34,404 bases of DNA, taken from contig CAZUYK010000013.1 of the NCBI GenBank assembly GCA_964624905.1, positions 1 to 34,404 of the forward strand, read 5' to 3'. A program made the position numbers and the translations under genes. The stretch comes from CAZRVH01 sp964624905 (GTDB lineage: Bacteria > Patescibacteriota > Gracilibacteria > Peribacterales > Peribacteraceae). Of this stretch, positions 14,361 to 24,300 are shown piece by piece. Position 1 is the first letter of the stretch. The number at the start of each line of letters is the position of its first letter. Under the pieces are notes generated by a model, which was given only the letters and a program-made list of their open reading frames with translations, was not told the origin of the DNA and searched no databases.

Positions 14361-17300
14361 ATCGGATTGAATCCGGGACGGGGGGCGCCGATGGCGACGT
14401 AGGCGGAGGAGGAACGAGAGGGGGAGGGTCTGACCGGAGCGGGGCGGGAAGAGAATTGTGCAACGGGAGTCAGGTTGATGGTGCAGCCAGTGGTGCACAG
14501 ATCCGTATCACTCAAATTGCCGTCATCACACTGCTCACCGGGATCCGTGATGCCGTTGCCGCAGACGAACAGGGAAACGACGCCTGCGGAGGAGCGGGAG
14601 GAGGACGGAGGGACGGAATACGAGGACGAATACGAGGGCGGAACGGAGAAGGAGGAATAAGATGAGTAAGAAATGAACGAGCTTCGGGACGAAGTGCGAG
14701 ACGAAGAGGAGCGAGAGCTCACTGGGTTGAAATCGCAGACATAGCACGGGAAGTCCGTCGATGTGCGGCAGGAGGCATCCAAAAATTCACAGGCTGCGTT
14801 GCCTCCAAGCTGCGTACAGCCGTTCTGCTGGCATCGGGGATCCGGTGCCTTGCTGGAGGAAGAAGACTTCGGCACGCACTTTACGCAGGGCAACGTGTCG
14901 GCCGCCGTGCAGAGCATGCCTTGGGACGCGCAGTACGTATCACCCGCGTTATTGTTGAGCGCGCAGCCGTTGGCGGGACACTGCGTCTGGGAGGAAACGG
15001 ACGACGCGGAGGAAGAACGAGACGAAAAGGAAGACATGCTGGATGACGATCCACAGACGAACTTGATGACGCTTTGGGTGTCGGGGAGGAATGTCACCGG
15101 TTCAAGATATTGCGCAAGGGGCAGGGACGACGCCGACGACGCGTTCTTCCAGTTTTGGACGCGCATCCACGGCACGTTGTCCTTATCCACAAGCAATGAC
15201 TGCATGCCTACCGCTCTAAGCAGATCGATGGGGAGCGTCTGGAGCTTGGAGGTAGTTTTACCCAGGAATCCGATGACAGGTTGGTACGCCGGCTGCGCCG
15301 GGGTGCCTTTGACAATATTGCCCACGAACCACATGCCGTCCTTGCCCGCCGCCATCGTGACCACGTAGGCCGGCGTTTGCACGAAAGACAAAGCGCCTTC
15401 CATTGTCATACGAGCGACGTGTTTCGTGTAATCGGGGGCAAGCACTCCCACGCTATTCGGGCGCTCATAGGTAAGCCACATCGCTCCGTCGTATCCCTTG
15501 AAAAACGATTTAACATAGACAATCTCTTCCCATCCGGACGGCGAATAGATCATCTTCACGGTGCCGTCCTTCTTCACAATACCGATCTGCGGATACTTCT
15601 CCGCTTCGGCCTGCAACCCCGTTGTGAACCAGATGGATCCGTCCGGACCCTCTTTTAGCTTGGATGCGCCCCTGCAATATGCGTCTCCGTATTGGTATAC
15701 GGGCCTGCCGATGCTCGTGCACCCCTTGCTGGGAAACGGAATGATTTTAACACTCATGTCCGGACGTACGTTGATAAGGACGTCGGCCGCGATGATACTG
15801 AACCATAGCGACCCATCGGACGCCACCAATGAAGGACTCCCGGTTGCGCCGTCGTGCACCATGGCACCATACCATGTGGAATTTGGGATAACGATTTTCT
15901 TCGACGTGTTCGTTGAGATCGTCGTTTTTTGCACTTCGAAGTTGCATAACGGCCGAGGAACACCGTCGACGTTCACCTGCTTGCAATCCGGATAGCCCTG
16001 GAGTGCGACATTCCAGATGGTATCCTTGCCGTCGAACAATCCGGACGATCGCTTGAACACGGTGTCGTTCGGGATCGTCGGCACGTCTGCCTGGACGGGC
16101 TTGGAGAACGTGCCGTCCAAAGACACCGTGGACCACACCCCGCGCGTGAAACGCTTTGCACCTTTCTGGTAGACGACATCGCCGAGGAACACGTTGAAAT
16201 CCTTTTGGATACCCTGGGCATCCTGGAAGTTCCAGGGAATGGCGAACTGGCCGGTGTAGGCGAACTGCTGGCCGTCGCCCAGCTGCACTGCGGGATCCGG
16301 CGCGTACTCCGCGGGTGCGACATACTTCGTTATGCAGGCTTCGCCTGAAATAGCCACGGACGCCGTGGAACTGATGGCGACCGACGAGAAGTTGCGCCGG
16401 GCACTAGAGGTGAAGCCGCCGCCCGTCGTTCCCCCCGTATCCCCACCCGTCGTGCCCGCGCTTCCTCCGGTGCTCGATACCGCCGCACTGGAAACGCCCG
16501 TACTCGACGCCACGCGCGCTGCGCTGGAAGCACCTCCCCCGATGGTTCCGCCTCCGCCGCCATTGCCTCCGGGAGGAGCAGGAGTGGAAATAGTCGTCTT
16601 TACAGGTTGGTAAGGGGGACGCTCGAACGGACACATCTCCGCCACGCAGCTCGCGCGACACTGTTGTGAAACAGTCGTGGGCACATCTCCTTGCTGGTTA
16701 TTATCGCTTTTCCATTTATTGACACAGTTATCGAAACACCCTGCCTGACTTTGAATCAAGGAATTGTATGTGTTTCTCAAAAATGTACTGTTATCCGTTT
16801 TTTTCGCATCTTCTTCGGTCATCGCCTCTACGCGCTGCTGTACTTGCTTCAGATTATTAATTTGGTTCTGCAGATCATCCTTTCTCTTCCCTTTGAGTTG
16901 GGGAAGTTTTTTTTCAAGATCCGTGATTCCGTTTCGCAGAATGTTTTTCGTACTTTCCAGGGGGCCGGTACGCTGACTCTCTGCCTGTTGCGTTTTAGTC
17001 GTCGCCTCCGTATTGATACGATTGTATTCAGTATTAAACGTCTGCAAAATAGCATTTGACGTCGCTGCTCTCTGTGTATCTGTCAATTGCGTGTTTTGCT
17101 GCAAAGCCAATAACGCATCATCTCTTGTATTTAGGGCCTTGCTTAGAGCTGCTTTCTTATTGGTTTCTATTTCGTTCTTCTGTTTTTCAATATTCTCATC
17201 CAACTTCTTGTAATTGAAGGTGGAATATTTATTCGATCCCCCGCATACGCATTCCGTCTGCAATTTTTCAAGCCAATACGTATACATTCGCTGGTTTTGC

Positions 17301-18712
17301 CCGGCATTTTGCAATGCCGTGGGCGCACCCTGCTGGTAGCAATAGCGCGTGAGCGCAACGCGCGCGTTGTAGGGATCGGCGCCCGGCCCCGCATTATAGG
17401 TCGTAGTAGCTGCGAACAGCATTCCCCACAGGCGCGAATACCAAGACGCCTGCGCGGATTCATCGTTCGCCACGCTCATCTCATACTCATACGCATTATC
17501 AGAATCCTGCAATAAGCCATTGATGACCTGCGATGCGTCAACCGTCGCCTTAGCGTTGTCACATACATACGCGTTTTTCTGCCCTTGCCCCTGGACCTGC
17601 GCGACCGCCTTATACGTGCGTCCGTCATCAGCCACGGACAGCACGTCCGAACCGAAGAGGCATTGCATGTATCCTTCCTGCAATCCGGTCGGGACTTGGT
17701 CGATGGATACGACGTACGACTTGATGGCAGGGTCATCCTGATTTAGGGCATTCTTGATCGCAGTAATGCCGGAGTAATCCGGCCAGGGATTCGGATAGGA
17801 GTTTTCCTGGTTGCTTTTCTTGAACTGCACGCTGTTGAGATCCGAAGCGGTCTGGATATCCGTGCAGGATATGACGCTCTCCGCGTCCTTCAGCCCATCG
17901 CCATCCCCGTCTTGATTATCATCGCAGGTACCCGCGGAGGAGGAAGATGAGGAGGAAGAAATCTGCGAGGATGCAGAAGATGAGGAATCAGATGATGAAG
18001 ATGCCTGCCTGATCTTACAGTCGGCGCCGCAGTAGGAATCACCTGTCGTACCACGATCACATTCCTCTCCGGCATCAACGATATTATTGCCACAAACTTC
18101 TCTTTTGCATCTGCTGTTGCACCCGTCTCCATTGGTGGCGTTCCCATCTTCACACTCCTCCCACGGACTATCCAAATACCCGTCGCCGCATGTAAAACGA
18201 CAATCTCCGTTATAGACGCTATTCCCGCAGTTCGCATAGTTCTCACCGATGTCGCGTTGGCAGATACCATCGCCGCAATGGCAATCACTGAAACACACCG
18301 CAAAGTTGTTAAATCCATACCCATTGCCAGAGATGCAATAGTTTTGATTGCCGTTATATCCACACCACAAACCATCCTGAGAATTCGAGGAGTAGTTAGG
18401 AAGCCTCGCCGCTTCCCTTGCATAGCCGTTACTGTCGCACGTACCGTTTCCGCACGTCAAACCAGTCCATGCCCCAGGATCCCCGTTGCAATACTCCGGA
18501 GCGCACTGACTGGGCCAGTTTTGGTTGGAAGACGGACAATCCTTCGGACACGTCTGCCACGTCTCCCAGCCCGCGCATTTGTTGTCCCCGCACGTTTGCG
18601 CAATTACTTGTCCGCGTATATCGCGGAATGAAAAACTGGCAAAGGCCCCCGCGACCCCAAACAACAGGAAGACTACAAGGAGAAACCGTCGCTGCCGCTG
18701 GCTAAAAGGCAC
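13946..18712 (-). CDS. exported surface protein with coiled coil, beta-propeller and sorting-like tail (1588 aa)
   Basis: Starts at GTG 18712 (TACACT lies 7 nt upstream), opening a signal anchor (RRFLLVVFLLFGVAGAFASF). Order: Cys-rich region with C-G-D/N repeats (about 39-230); Ser linker and Asp-rich motif DNQDGDGDG; a long Lys/Gln/Asn-rich coiled coil (about 498-650) encoded by AT-rich DNA; Gly/Ser linker; a beta-propeller-like region (about 791-1205) with GSLWFSI, GSIWFTTG, GAMWLTYE and GMWFVGN blades like streptogramin-lyase-type propellers; Ser-rich linkers; two C..NGC modules; three DUF4215 repeats. It ends PVGDTGPE, hydrophobic stretch, MKMRKMKK. The tail and C-terminal repeats match the 1033-residue neighbour, so the two are paralogues with different middles. 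Stalk-like adhesin is the likeliest reading. Confidence 0.82.
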   Translation of the reverse strand: MPFSQRQRRFLLVVFLLFGVAGAFASFSFRDIRGQVIAQTCGDNKCAGWETWQTCPKDCPSSNQNWPSQCAPEYCNGDPGAWTGLTCGNGTCDSNGYAREAARLPNYSSNSQDGLWCGYNGNQNYCISGNGYGFNNFAVCFSDCHCGDGICQRDIGENYANCGNSVYNGDCRFTCGDGYLDSPWEECEDGNATNGDGCNSRCKREVCGNNIVDAGEECDRGTTGDSYCGADCKIRQASSSSDSSSSASSQISSSSSSSSAGTCDDNQDGDGDGLKDAESVISCTDIQTASDLNSVQFKKSNQENSYPNPWPDYSGITAIKNALNQDDPAIKSYVVSIDQVPTGLQEGYMQCLFGSDVLSVADDGRTYKAVAQVQGQGQKNAYVCDNAKATVDASQVINGLLQDSDNAYEYEMSVANDESAQASWYSRLWGMLFAATTTYNAGPGADPYNARVALTRYCYQQGAPTALQNAGQNQRMYTYWLEKLQTECVCGGSNKYSTFNYKKLDENIEKQKNEIETNKKAALSKALNTRDDALLALQQNTQLTDTQRAATSNAILQTFNTEYNRINTEATTKTQQAESQRTGPLESTKNILRNGITDLEKKLPQLKGKRKDDLQNQINNLKQVQQRVEAMTEEDAKKTDNSTFLRNTYNSLIQSQAGCFDNCVNKWKSDNNQQGDVPTTVSQQCRASCVAEMCPFERPPYQPVKTTISTPAPPGGNGGGGGTIGGGASSAARVASSTGVSSAAVSSTGGSAGTTGGDTGGTTGGGFTSSARRNFSSVAISSTASVAISGEACITKYVAPAEYAPDPAVQLGDGQQFAYTGQFAIPWNFQDAQGIQKDFNVFLGDVVYQKGAKRFTRGVWSTVSLDGTFSKPVQADVPTIPNDTVFKRSSGLFDGKDTIWNVALQGYPDCKQVNVDGVPRPLCNFEVQKTTISTNTSKKIVIPNSTWYGAMVHDGATGSPSLVASDGSLWFSIIAADVLINVRPDMSVKIIPFPSKGCTSIGRPVYQYGDAYCRGASKLKEGPDGSIWFTTGLQAEAEKYPQIGIVKKDGTVKMIYSPSGWEEIVYVKSFFKGYDGAMWLTYERPNSVGVLAPDYTKHVARMTMEGALSFVQTPAYVVTMAAGKDGMWFVGNIVKGTPAQPAYQPVIGFLGKTTSKLQTLPIDLLRAVGMQSLLVDKDNVPWMRVQNWKNASSASSLPLAQYLEPVTFLPDTQSVIKFVCGSSSSMSSFSSRSSSASSVSSQTQCPANGCALNNNAGDTYCASQGMLCTAADTLPCVKCVPKSSSSSKAPDPRCQQNGCTQLGGNAACEFLDASCRTSTDFPCYVCDFNPVSSRSSSSRTSSRSSFISYSSYSSFSVPPSYSSSYSVPPSSSRSSAGVVSLFVCGNGITDPGEQCDDGNLSDTDLCTTGCTINLTPVAQFSSRPAPVRPSPSRSSSAYVAIGAPRPGFNPMFCGNGRLDLAEDCDLGTQNSDLPNASCRSDCSLTRCGDQVVDGIRGEQCDDGNGIDGDGCSVSCTIEQFAGNPSSVGVLPGSLIELPFAPGTPGQGSVLPNVPAHGPVGDTGPEAIAIMAAGASAGYTWMKMRKMKK

Positions 18713-18764
18713 GGATGCAAGTGTATCATCCGGCGAAGCAAGAAAAAAATGATTTTACGCGACG

Positions 18765-21311
18765 CTACTTGCCTTTTTTCAGCTTCCGCATCTTCATCCA
18801 CGCGTATCCGGCGGAGGCTCCGGCGGCCATGATGGCGACGGACTCGGGACCGGTGCTGCCGACGGGCGCATGACCCGCGGCATGTTGCTGCATCAAGAGA
18901 AGGTAGTCCTCGTACGACAGGTTTTCCGGACGCACATTGGACCCCAATTGGGAGAAGAGCGACGCGGCGATTTTGTATCCGTCGGACAGCACGACCATGC
19001 CGTCGTTATCCGGATCGAGGGGATTGACCGCGGTGCAGGCGCCTTCGACGCACGCCATATCATCGGGGCATTCGGTATCGCTGACGCACGGCGTGCACAC
19101 GCCCTCCTTGCAAATAAGGCTCCTGCACTGGCGGGGGTTGGAGCACGCCGCGCCATCGGACAGAAGGCACGTCGCGGTGCAGCCGTCGATATCCACGTCG
19201 TTTCCGTCATCGCACACTTCGCCCGCGTCGACGATGCCGTTTCCACACAAGGCGAGATCCGGGGAGCAGTAGCCGCCCTGGCACAGCATGCCTGCGGGGC
19301 ACTGGGCACTCGTGCTGCAGGAAGCCAGGCCTATCAAGTCATTGGTAGCAGGAATATTGGCGCAGAAGCCGCCCAGGCACGCATTGCCGCCGCATTGTTC
19401 GGAACTCGTGCACGAGCAGAATCCACCCAGGCAGAGGTTGCTGGGGCAATCCGCGTTAATCGTACAACTTTCGATACCTTGCGAAGAGGAAGAACTGCCT
19501 TCCGGACAGAAGCCGTTTACCGGACAGATGGAACCGTCTGGACACAGGGCGCCGGGGAAGCACGCCTGTGCACTGGAGGAAGAGCCGTTAAACGGACACA
19601 AGCCGTTTTGCGGACAGACATCGCCGGTGGGACAGGTGGTGCCGGGGATGCACACTCCGGGACAGGTGCCGTTCACGGGGCACGTCGCCCCATTGGGACA
19701 TCGTGTTCCCGGAATGCAGACCCCCACGCTGCTGCTACTGCTTCTAGATGAAGAACTGAATGGCGGGCAGAAACCATTCAACGGGCAGATATCGCCCGTG
19801 GGACAGATGGTACCCGGAATGCAGGCGAGAGCACTGGAAGAAGAGGATGACGTCGGGCAGATGCCGTTCTGCGGGCAAGCTGCGCCATTGGGACAGATGG
19901 TACCGGGGATGCAGATGATGACACTGGATGCACTGGATGCGCTTGATGCACTTGATGAGCTTCGTGAACTCGAGGAACTGGAATTGAACGTGCAGGTATT
20001 GCTGCATGCATCCGTATTGATCGCGTTGCCGTCGTCACATTGCTCCGGGGCAATCACCGTTCCATCGCCGCAAATGGTGGTGCAGACGCTGGGGCCCTGG
20101 ACGGAACCGGCAGGCAAGGAAGAGCCTGCCGGCCCAAGATTCGTCGAACTCGTCCCTCCAGTCATCACCACGTTGCCTATGAGCAGCTTGCGCGTTTCAT
20201 CGATGGGCGTGGGCTTATTCAAGGTCATGAAGGTACTGTCCTTGTCGCACTTTATGCGGTAGGACTCGTTCTGCGTCCTGCCCCTCAGGACACGCACGCC
20301 TATGGATTCCTGGTAGATCGCGCCTACCGGTTCGTCCGGGTACGACAATTCATCCATGGACCACAATTCATTGGGACTCGGCGGCCTCTGCACTACGCAT
20401 ACCCTATCGGGATAATTCCACTGCACGATCACATCCGTTCCGATAGGCACTGTCAGTTCGCCCGCGCCATTCATGCGCGAGCCATTACTGCCGATAATTT
20501 CGAAGGTATTCGCAGCAGGGGGGGCAAAATTAAGATTATCGAACACAAGGATGATCGTCTTGGAAATGAGCGGTATCTGCCAAATAGCGGAGAACTGTAG
20601 ATGACATTCCAATGTGAAGCTTTCAATGCGCTGCCTGTTGTGCAGCACTGCCGTGCCCGATTCCCCCTGTCGTATATTGCTGCTCGTATTTCTATTTTGC
20701 CCTTCTCCATAATACCAATCGTTGTTTCCCTCCCCCGCGATGCATTTTTTCCCGGGGAAGTTCCACTTAAGGGTGATATCGTCACCTTTCTTGAGTCGAA
20801 TGATACCGTTTGCATTCGGCCTCTCGCCATTGGGCCCGAAAGCGGTGAATTCATCCACTCCGACCGTCATGGAACCTCCGCCATTGTTGGCAGCCGAACT
20901 AGTCCCACCGCCCCCCGCATTGCCTGCGGAAGAATCAGAAGTATCAGGTGCTATGCCAGAGGGCATCAAATCATTGAAATATTGCGTGCCTTTGAAGCAC
21001 CGTAAGATATAACTTACGCCCGGTTCAGAGACTGTAAAACTTCCGGTCACACCGTTGAAGCTGGCGATCATCGCATCTGTGCCCCTGGGGTCCCAGACTT
21101 CGCATCTTGGATTGGTGTCATAACCCGTATTCCTAAGATCCCAGTTCACGACGAAAGGTACGACGTACGGCGGAGGCGTTGCGACCGAGACGATGCTTCC
21201 GGTAATGCTACCGGGACGCAAGAACGGGATGGCGACAGATGCCAAGATGATAAGTACGCCGAGAATGAAAAGAGTGCGCCTCGTCACGGGAGTCGGGGGG
21301 TACATTGCCAT
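18765..21311 (-). CDS. exported surface protein with Ig-like domains and five 20-residue Cys repeats (848 aa)
   Basis: ATG 21311 is chosen because AGGTGG lies 7 nt upstream and it opens a membrane anchor (TRRTLFILGVLIILASVAIPFL). The start lies inside the 3' end of the preceding gene (28-nt overlap), suggesting translational coupling. Order: three Ig-like domains (about 45-400), DUF4215 repeat (CGDGTVIAPEQCDDGN), Ser-rich linker, five copies of a 20-residue repeat C-x5-C-x5-C-x5-C-P, further Cys pairs (CLGGFC twice), another DUF4215 repeat (CGNGIVDAGEVCDDGN), and a tail HAPVGSTGPE, hydrophobic stretch, MKMRKLKKGK. Same architecture class as its neighbours. Confidence 0.82.
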   Translation of the reverse strand: MAMYPPTPVTRRTLFILGVLIILASVAIPFLRPGSITGSIVSVATPPPYVVPFVVNWDLRNTGYDTNPRCEVWDPRGTDAMIASFNGVTGSFTVSEPGVSYILRCFKGTQYFNDLMPSGIAPDTSDSSAGNAGGGGTSSAANNGGGSMTVGVDEFTAFGPNGERPNANGIIRLKKGDDITLKWNFPGKKCIAGEGNNDWYYGEGQNRNTSSNIRQGESGTAVLHNRQRIESFTLECHLQFSAIWQIPLISKTIILVFDNLNFAPPAANTFEIIGSNGSRMNGAGELTVPIGTDVIVQWNYPDRVCVVQRPPSPNELWSMDELSYPDEPVGAIYQESIGVRVLRGRTQNESYRIKCDKDSTFMTLNKPTPIDETRKLLIGNVVMTGGTSSTNLGPAGSSLPAGSVQGPSVCTTICGDGTVIAPEQCDDGNAINTDACSNTCTFNSSSSSSRSSSSASSASSASSVIICIPGTICPNGAACPQNGICPTSSSSSSALACIPGTICPTGDICPLNGFCPPFSSSSRSSSSSVGVCIPGTRCPNGATCPVNGTCPGVCIPGTTCPTGDVCPQNGLCPFNGSSSSAQACFPGALCPDGSICPVNGFCPEGSSSSSQGIESCTINADCPSNLCLGGFCSCTSSEQCGGNACLGGFCANIPATNDLIGLASCSTSAQCPAGMLCQGGYCSPDLALCGNGIVDAGEVCDDGNDVDIDGCTATCLLSDGAACSNPRQCRSLICKEGVCTPCVSDTECPDDMACVEGACTAVNPLDPDNDGMVVLSDGYKIAASLFSQLGSNVRPENLSYEDYLLLMQQHAAGHAPVGSTGPESVAIMAAGASAGYAWMKMRKLKKGK
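19500..19920 (-). repeat. five tandem Cys-rich 20-residue repeats
   Basis: Protein-level repeat C-[IF]-P-G-x-x-C-P-x-G-x-x-C-P-x-N-G-x-C-P, five times, separated by Ser runs of variable length except between copies 3 and 4, which nearly touch. Each unit has four Cys at fixed spacing, suggesting two disulfides per unit. Confidence 0.85.
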
Positions 21312-24300
21312 CCTGTTTCCACCTGGCAGAACGCGGAGCAACCGTCTCCTCCCCTTTGGTTGCCATCGTCGCATTTTTCAGGAGACGCGATGATCCTATC
21401 GCCGCAACGCGCGGACGACTGGCTGGAGCTGGATGAACTATTCGACGCTTGCGCCCCGTACGGCTCCCAAATGCACTTCGCGCTGCACCCGTCTCCGCCT
21501 CTCGTATTCCCGTCGTCACATTGTTCGTCGCTGGTTAGCGTTCCATCTCCGCATACTCCCGGCTTGCACACGGGACCGTACGAAAGAACGTTGCCGTGAT
21601 AGGAATTCAGGTCGCCGTTCTGGAGCGGCATATAGATGATATCGCCACCTTCGAAAGCGACTCCTCCAAAGCCCGTACGGGAAGGATTGAGAATCGTCGC
21701 CGTGCTACTACTGCTGCTGGAGGCCTTGCACGCACCGTCGACGCAAGAAGAGCCCGTATCGCAGGCGGTGATAGCCGACTGGATCGTATTACTCGCATCA
21801 CAGAAGTATTCCTGCAGCGTACCATTCGCATTGCAGGAATCGGCGGCGGTGGCGACCGACCCTCCCGTGGCGTTGACGAATCCCTTCACCAGGGGCTTGT
21901 TGCCACCGTCGCTGTCGGTGCAGGTCAACCCGGATTCCGAATCATCGGATGCCGATGTGCATTCGGGATCTCCCGGCCAATTGGAACTGCGTTGCATTTC
22001 AAAAACCTTTCCGCTCAGAGTGCACGTGCCTGTGTATGTTATCCCGGTCGGCATAAAGACTTTTAACTGCGTCGCACCATTCGGAACCTTGAAGATATCA
22101 AGGGGCCATGCGGGATCGGAAACAAACGGTATGCTTCTGGATGCCGGCGCATTTGGCGGAAGAGCCTGGATGTACGTCCCCGCGTCATCGGTGAAAACGC
22201 CCGCAACGTAGTAGCCATTGCTATTGCCACGCACGATATTCTCACAGAGTGCACCCCCCGTCGCGATTGTCGGCTTGATGAATTGGCCCGCTTGCAGACC
22301 TGTCGCGGCTACGACGGATGCACCGCCCGGCGAAACACTGACAGGACCCCACGTTTTCACCAGCACCTCTGTCTCCGTTGCGTAATCGATCTTTCCGTCC
22401 CCGTCATTATCCTTGCCGTCCGAACACTGCGGCGCCACTTTCTTGAACGGATCGGCGGGACAGGTTGCCTCGTCGTTCTTGAAACGCACGTACGACACGT
22501 CCATCGTCCCCTTTCCGGGGCTGGACCCGATGCCGAAACTGATGCCCTGCACGCCGGTGCCCGCGGTGTACACGTACAGCTGGCTGCGGGGAATATCGCT
22601 GAGCACTTTGGTTCCGTCGAAGTAGACGTCGATGGCGTCGTCGGAAGCTCCCGCGGCGTTCTTTTTGTTCTTGATGACGTAGGTATGGAATGCGTCCGAG
22701 GTATTCCTGCTGACGCTGGGCCCCCATGTGTACGCATTCGGCGTCGCGGCTTGCAATCCGAACTTGGACGGTTCTATGAAGAGGCTCGTCGATACGTTGC
22801 TCGGAGTGGCAAGCAGCATGTTCATGCCAAGGACGTAGCCGTTGGGGTCGGACAACACGGTGCGCGACTTCATTTCCAATGTCCAATCGCGGTCACTTAG
22901 CATGGCATCGGTGATTCTCGTGTCCGAGGTACGCATTCCTGTCGCCGTGCTCTGGTCCGCGAGGCGCACGTAACTCACACCGTTTTCCGTCACGGGGCCC
23001 GTGAGGTTCGTATTCGCATCCGAGTCGGCAACACTTGTCCATCCCTGCTGCTCGAAGGTGCCGTCGGATGCGTAGAATTCCGAGACGCCGCAGGAGGGAG
23101 TAGCAGTGGACGCATATTGGATACATGGACTAGCATCATTCGAGAATTTAATGTACGCCACGTCCATGGTAGCCAAGCTGCCAGATGTTAATTGTCCTAC
23201 CACCAGATTTCCATTCGATGCGCTCGCTGTGTTGTTGATGCTGCTTACAAGAATATCGCTCAATACTTTTACGCCATCAAAATATACGTTGATTGAGTCA
23301 TCGGATATCCCGGAAGCGTTTTTCTTGTGCTGGATGGTATATGTGTGGAATGCATCAGTGGTATTCCGGAAGGCGGATTGAACATACGCCATGTCCGAGC
23401 CAGCCACGTCCAGTCCAATAGGACCAAACCTGTTCTTGCTTATATACAAACCAATCTTGCGGTTGTTCGGAATCACCATGAACGTATTCATTCCAACATT
23501 ACCAATTAAGTTAGACTCCCAAACTTTCGCGCGCATCTCGATAAACCAATCCTTATCCTCCAGGGCACTCGCAGGAATAGGAAGATGCATCGCTACATTC
23601 GTCGTTGAGCTATTATCGACTATGCGCATCGCAGGTACCCCATCCGTCGTGACCGGCGTGATGGAACCTACTGGCTCGGAGGCAGCGATCCAACCTTGGG
23701 AGACGAACGTTCCTTTGGACGCGTCGAATTCGCCAGCTTTACAAGACAGCTCAAGCGGACAATAGGTACTGTATTGAACTGACGCGATCGCGAATCCCGG
23801 ACTATTCGTTTCATAGGTATTTCTTGCTGCCATACCAACAATGGTGATCTTGCTGATTTTTTGGGTAGCCGAGGGCACTACGTTACCAAAACCTAAGTTT
23901 GCCTCCTTGGTAGCGGTCGCCACAAGATTCCCTGCTAAATCATACGCTTTGATCTCTATGCCCGCATTCGGCAAAGTTGCGGTATTAAAATTACCAAGAG
24001 GCCTGGCATTTACCTGGAAAGAGCCTGGCTCCGTCTCGATGGGCTGACCCGTCACGGGATCGACGGCCTGGATCGTGATTGTTTGACCTGCCGCATTCAC
24101 ATAGAGGAAAGCGGATGGAAAATTGGACGAACCCATTCCGTTGGGCGGAATCGCGCTGTAGTTTTGAATAGTCAGGGTTGCATTGGGACTACCGGAAAAC
24201 TTAATGCCAGCGGACTGGAATTGACTTGGCGATATCGTTGTACCGGGCGATTGCGAAGCAAGAGAAACCGACCTTTGCGATGAAGAACATACAGCCTCCT

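Noticed and set aside
19500..19980. CRISPR array
   Set aside because: The periodic pattern is a coding Cys/Ser repeat with variable nucleotide sequence, in frame with a long gene; there are no identical DNA repeats with unique spacers.
21284..21311. Frameshift joining the 2195- and 848-residue genes into one
   Set aside because: The second gene has its own Shine-Dalgarno site, start codon and signal anchor, so a 28-nt overlap between two genes is the simpler reading.
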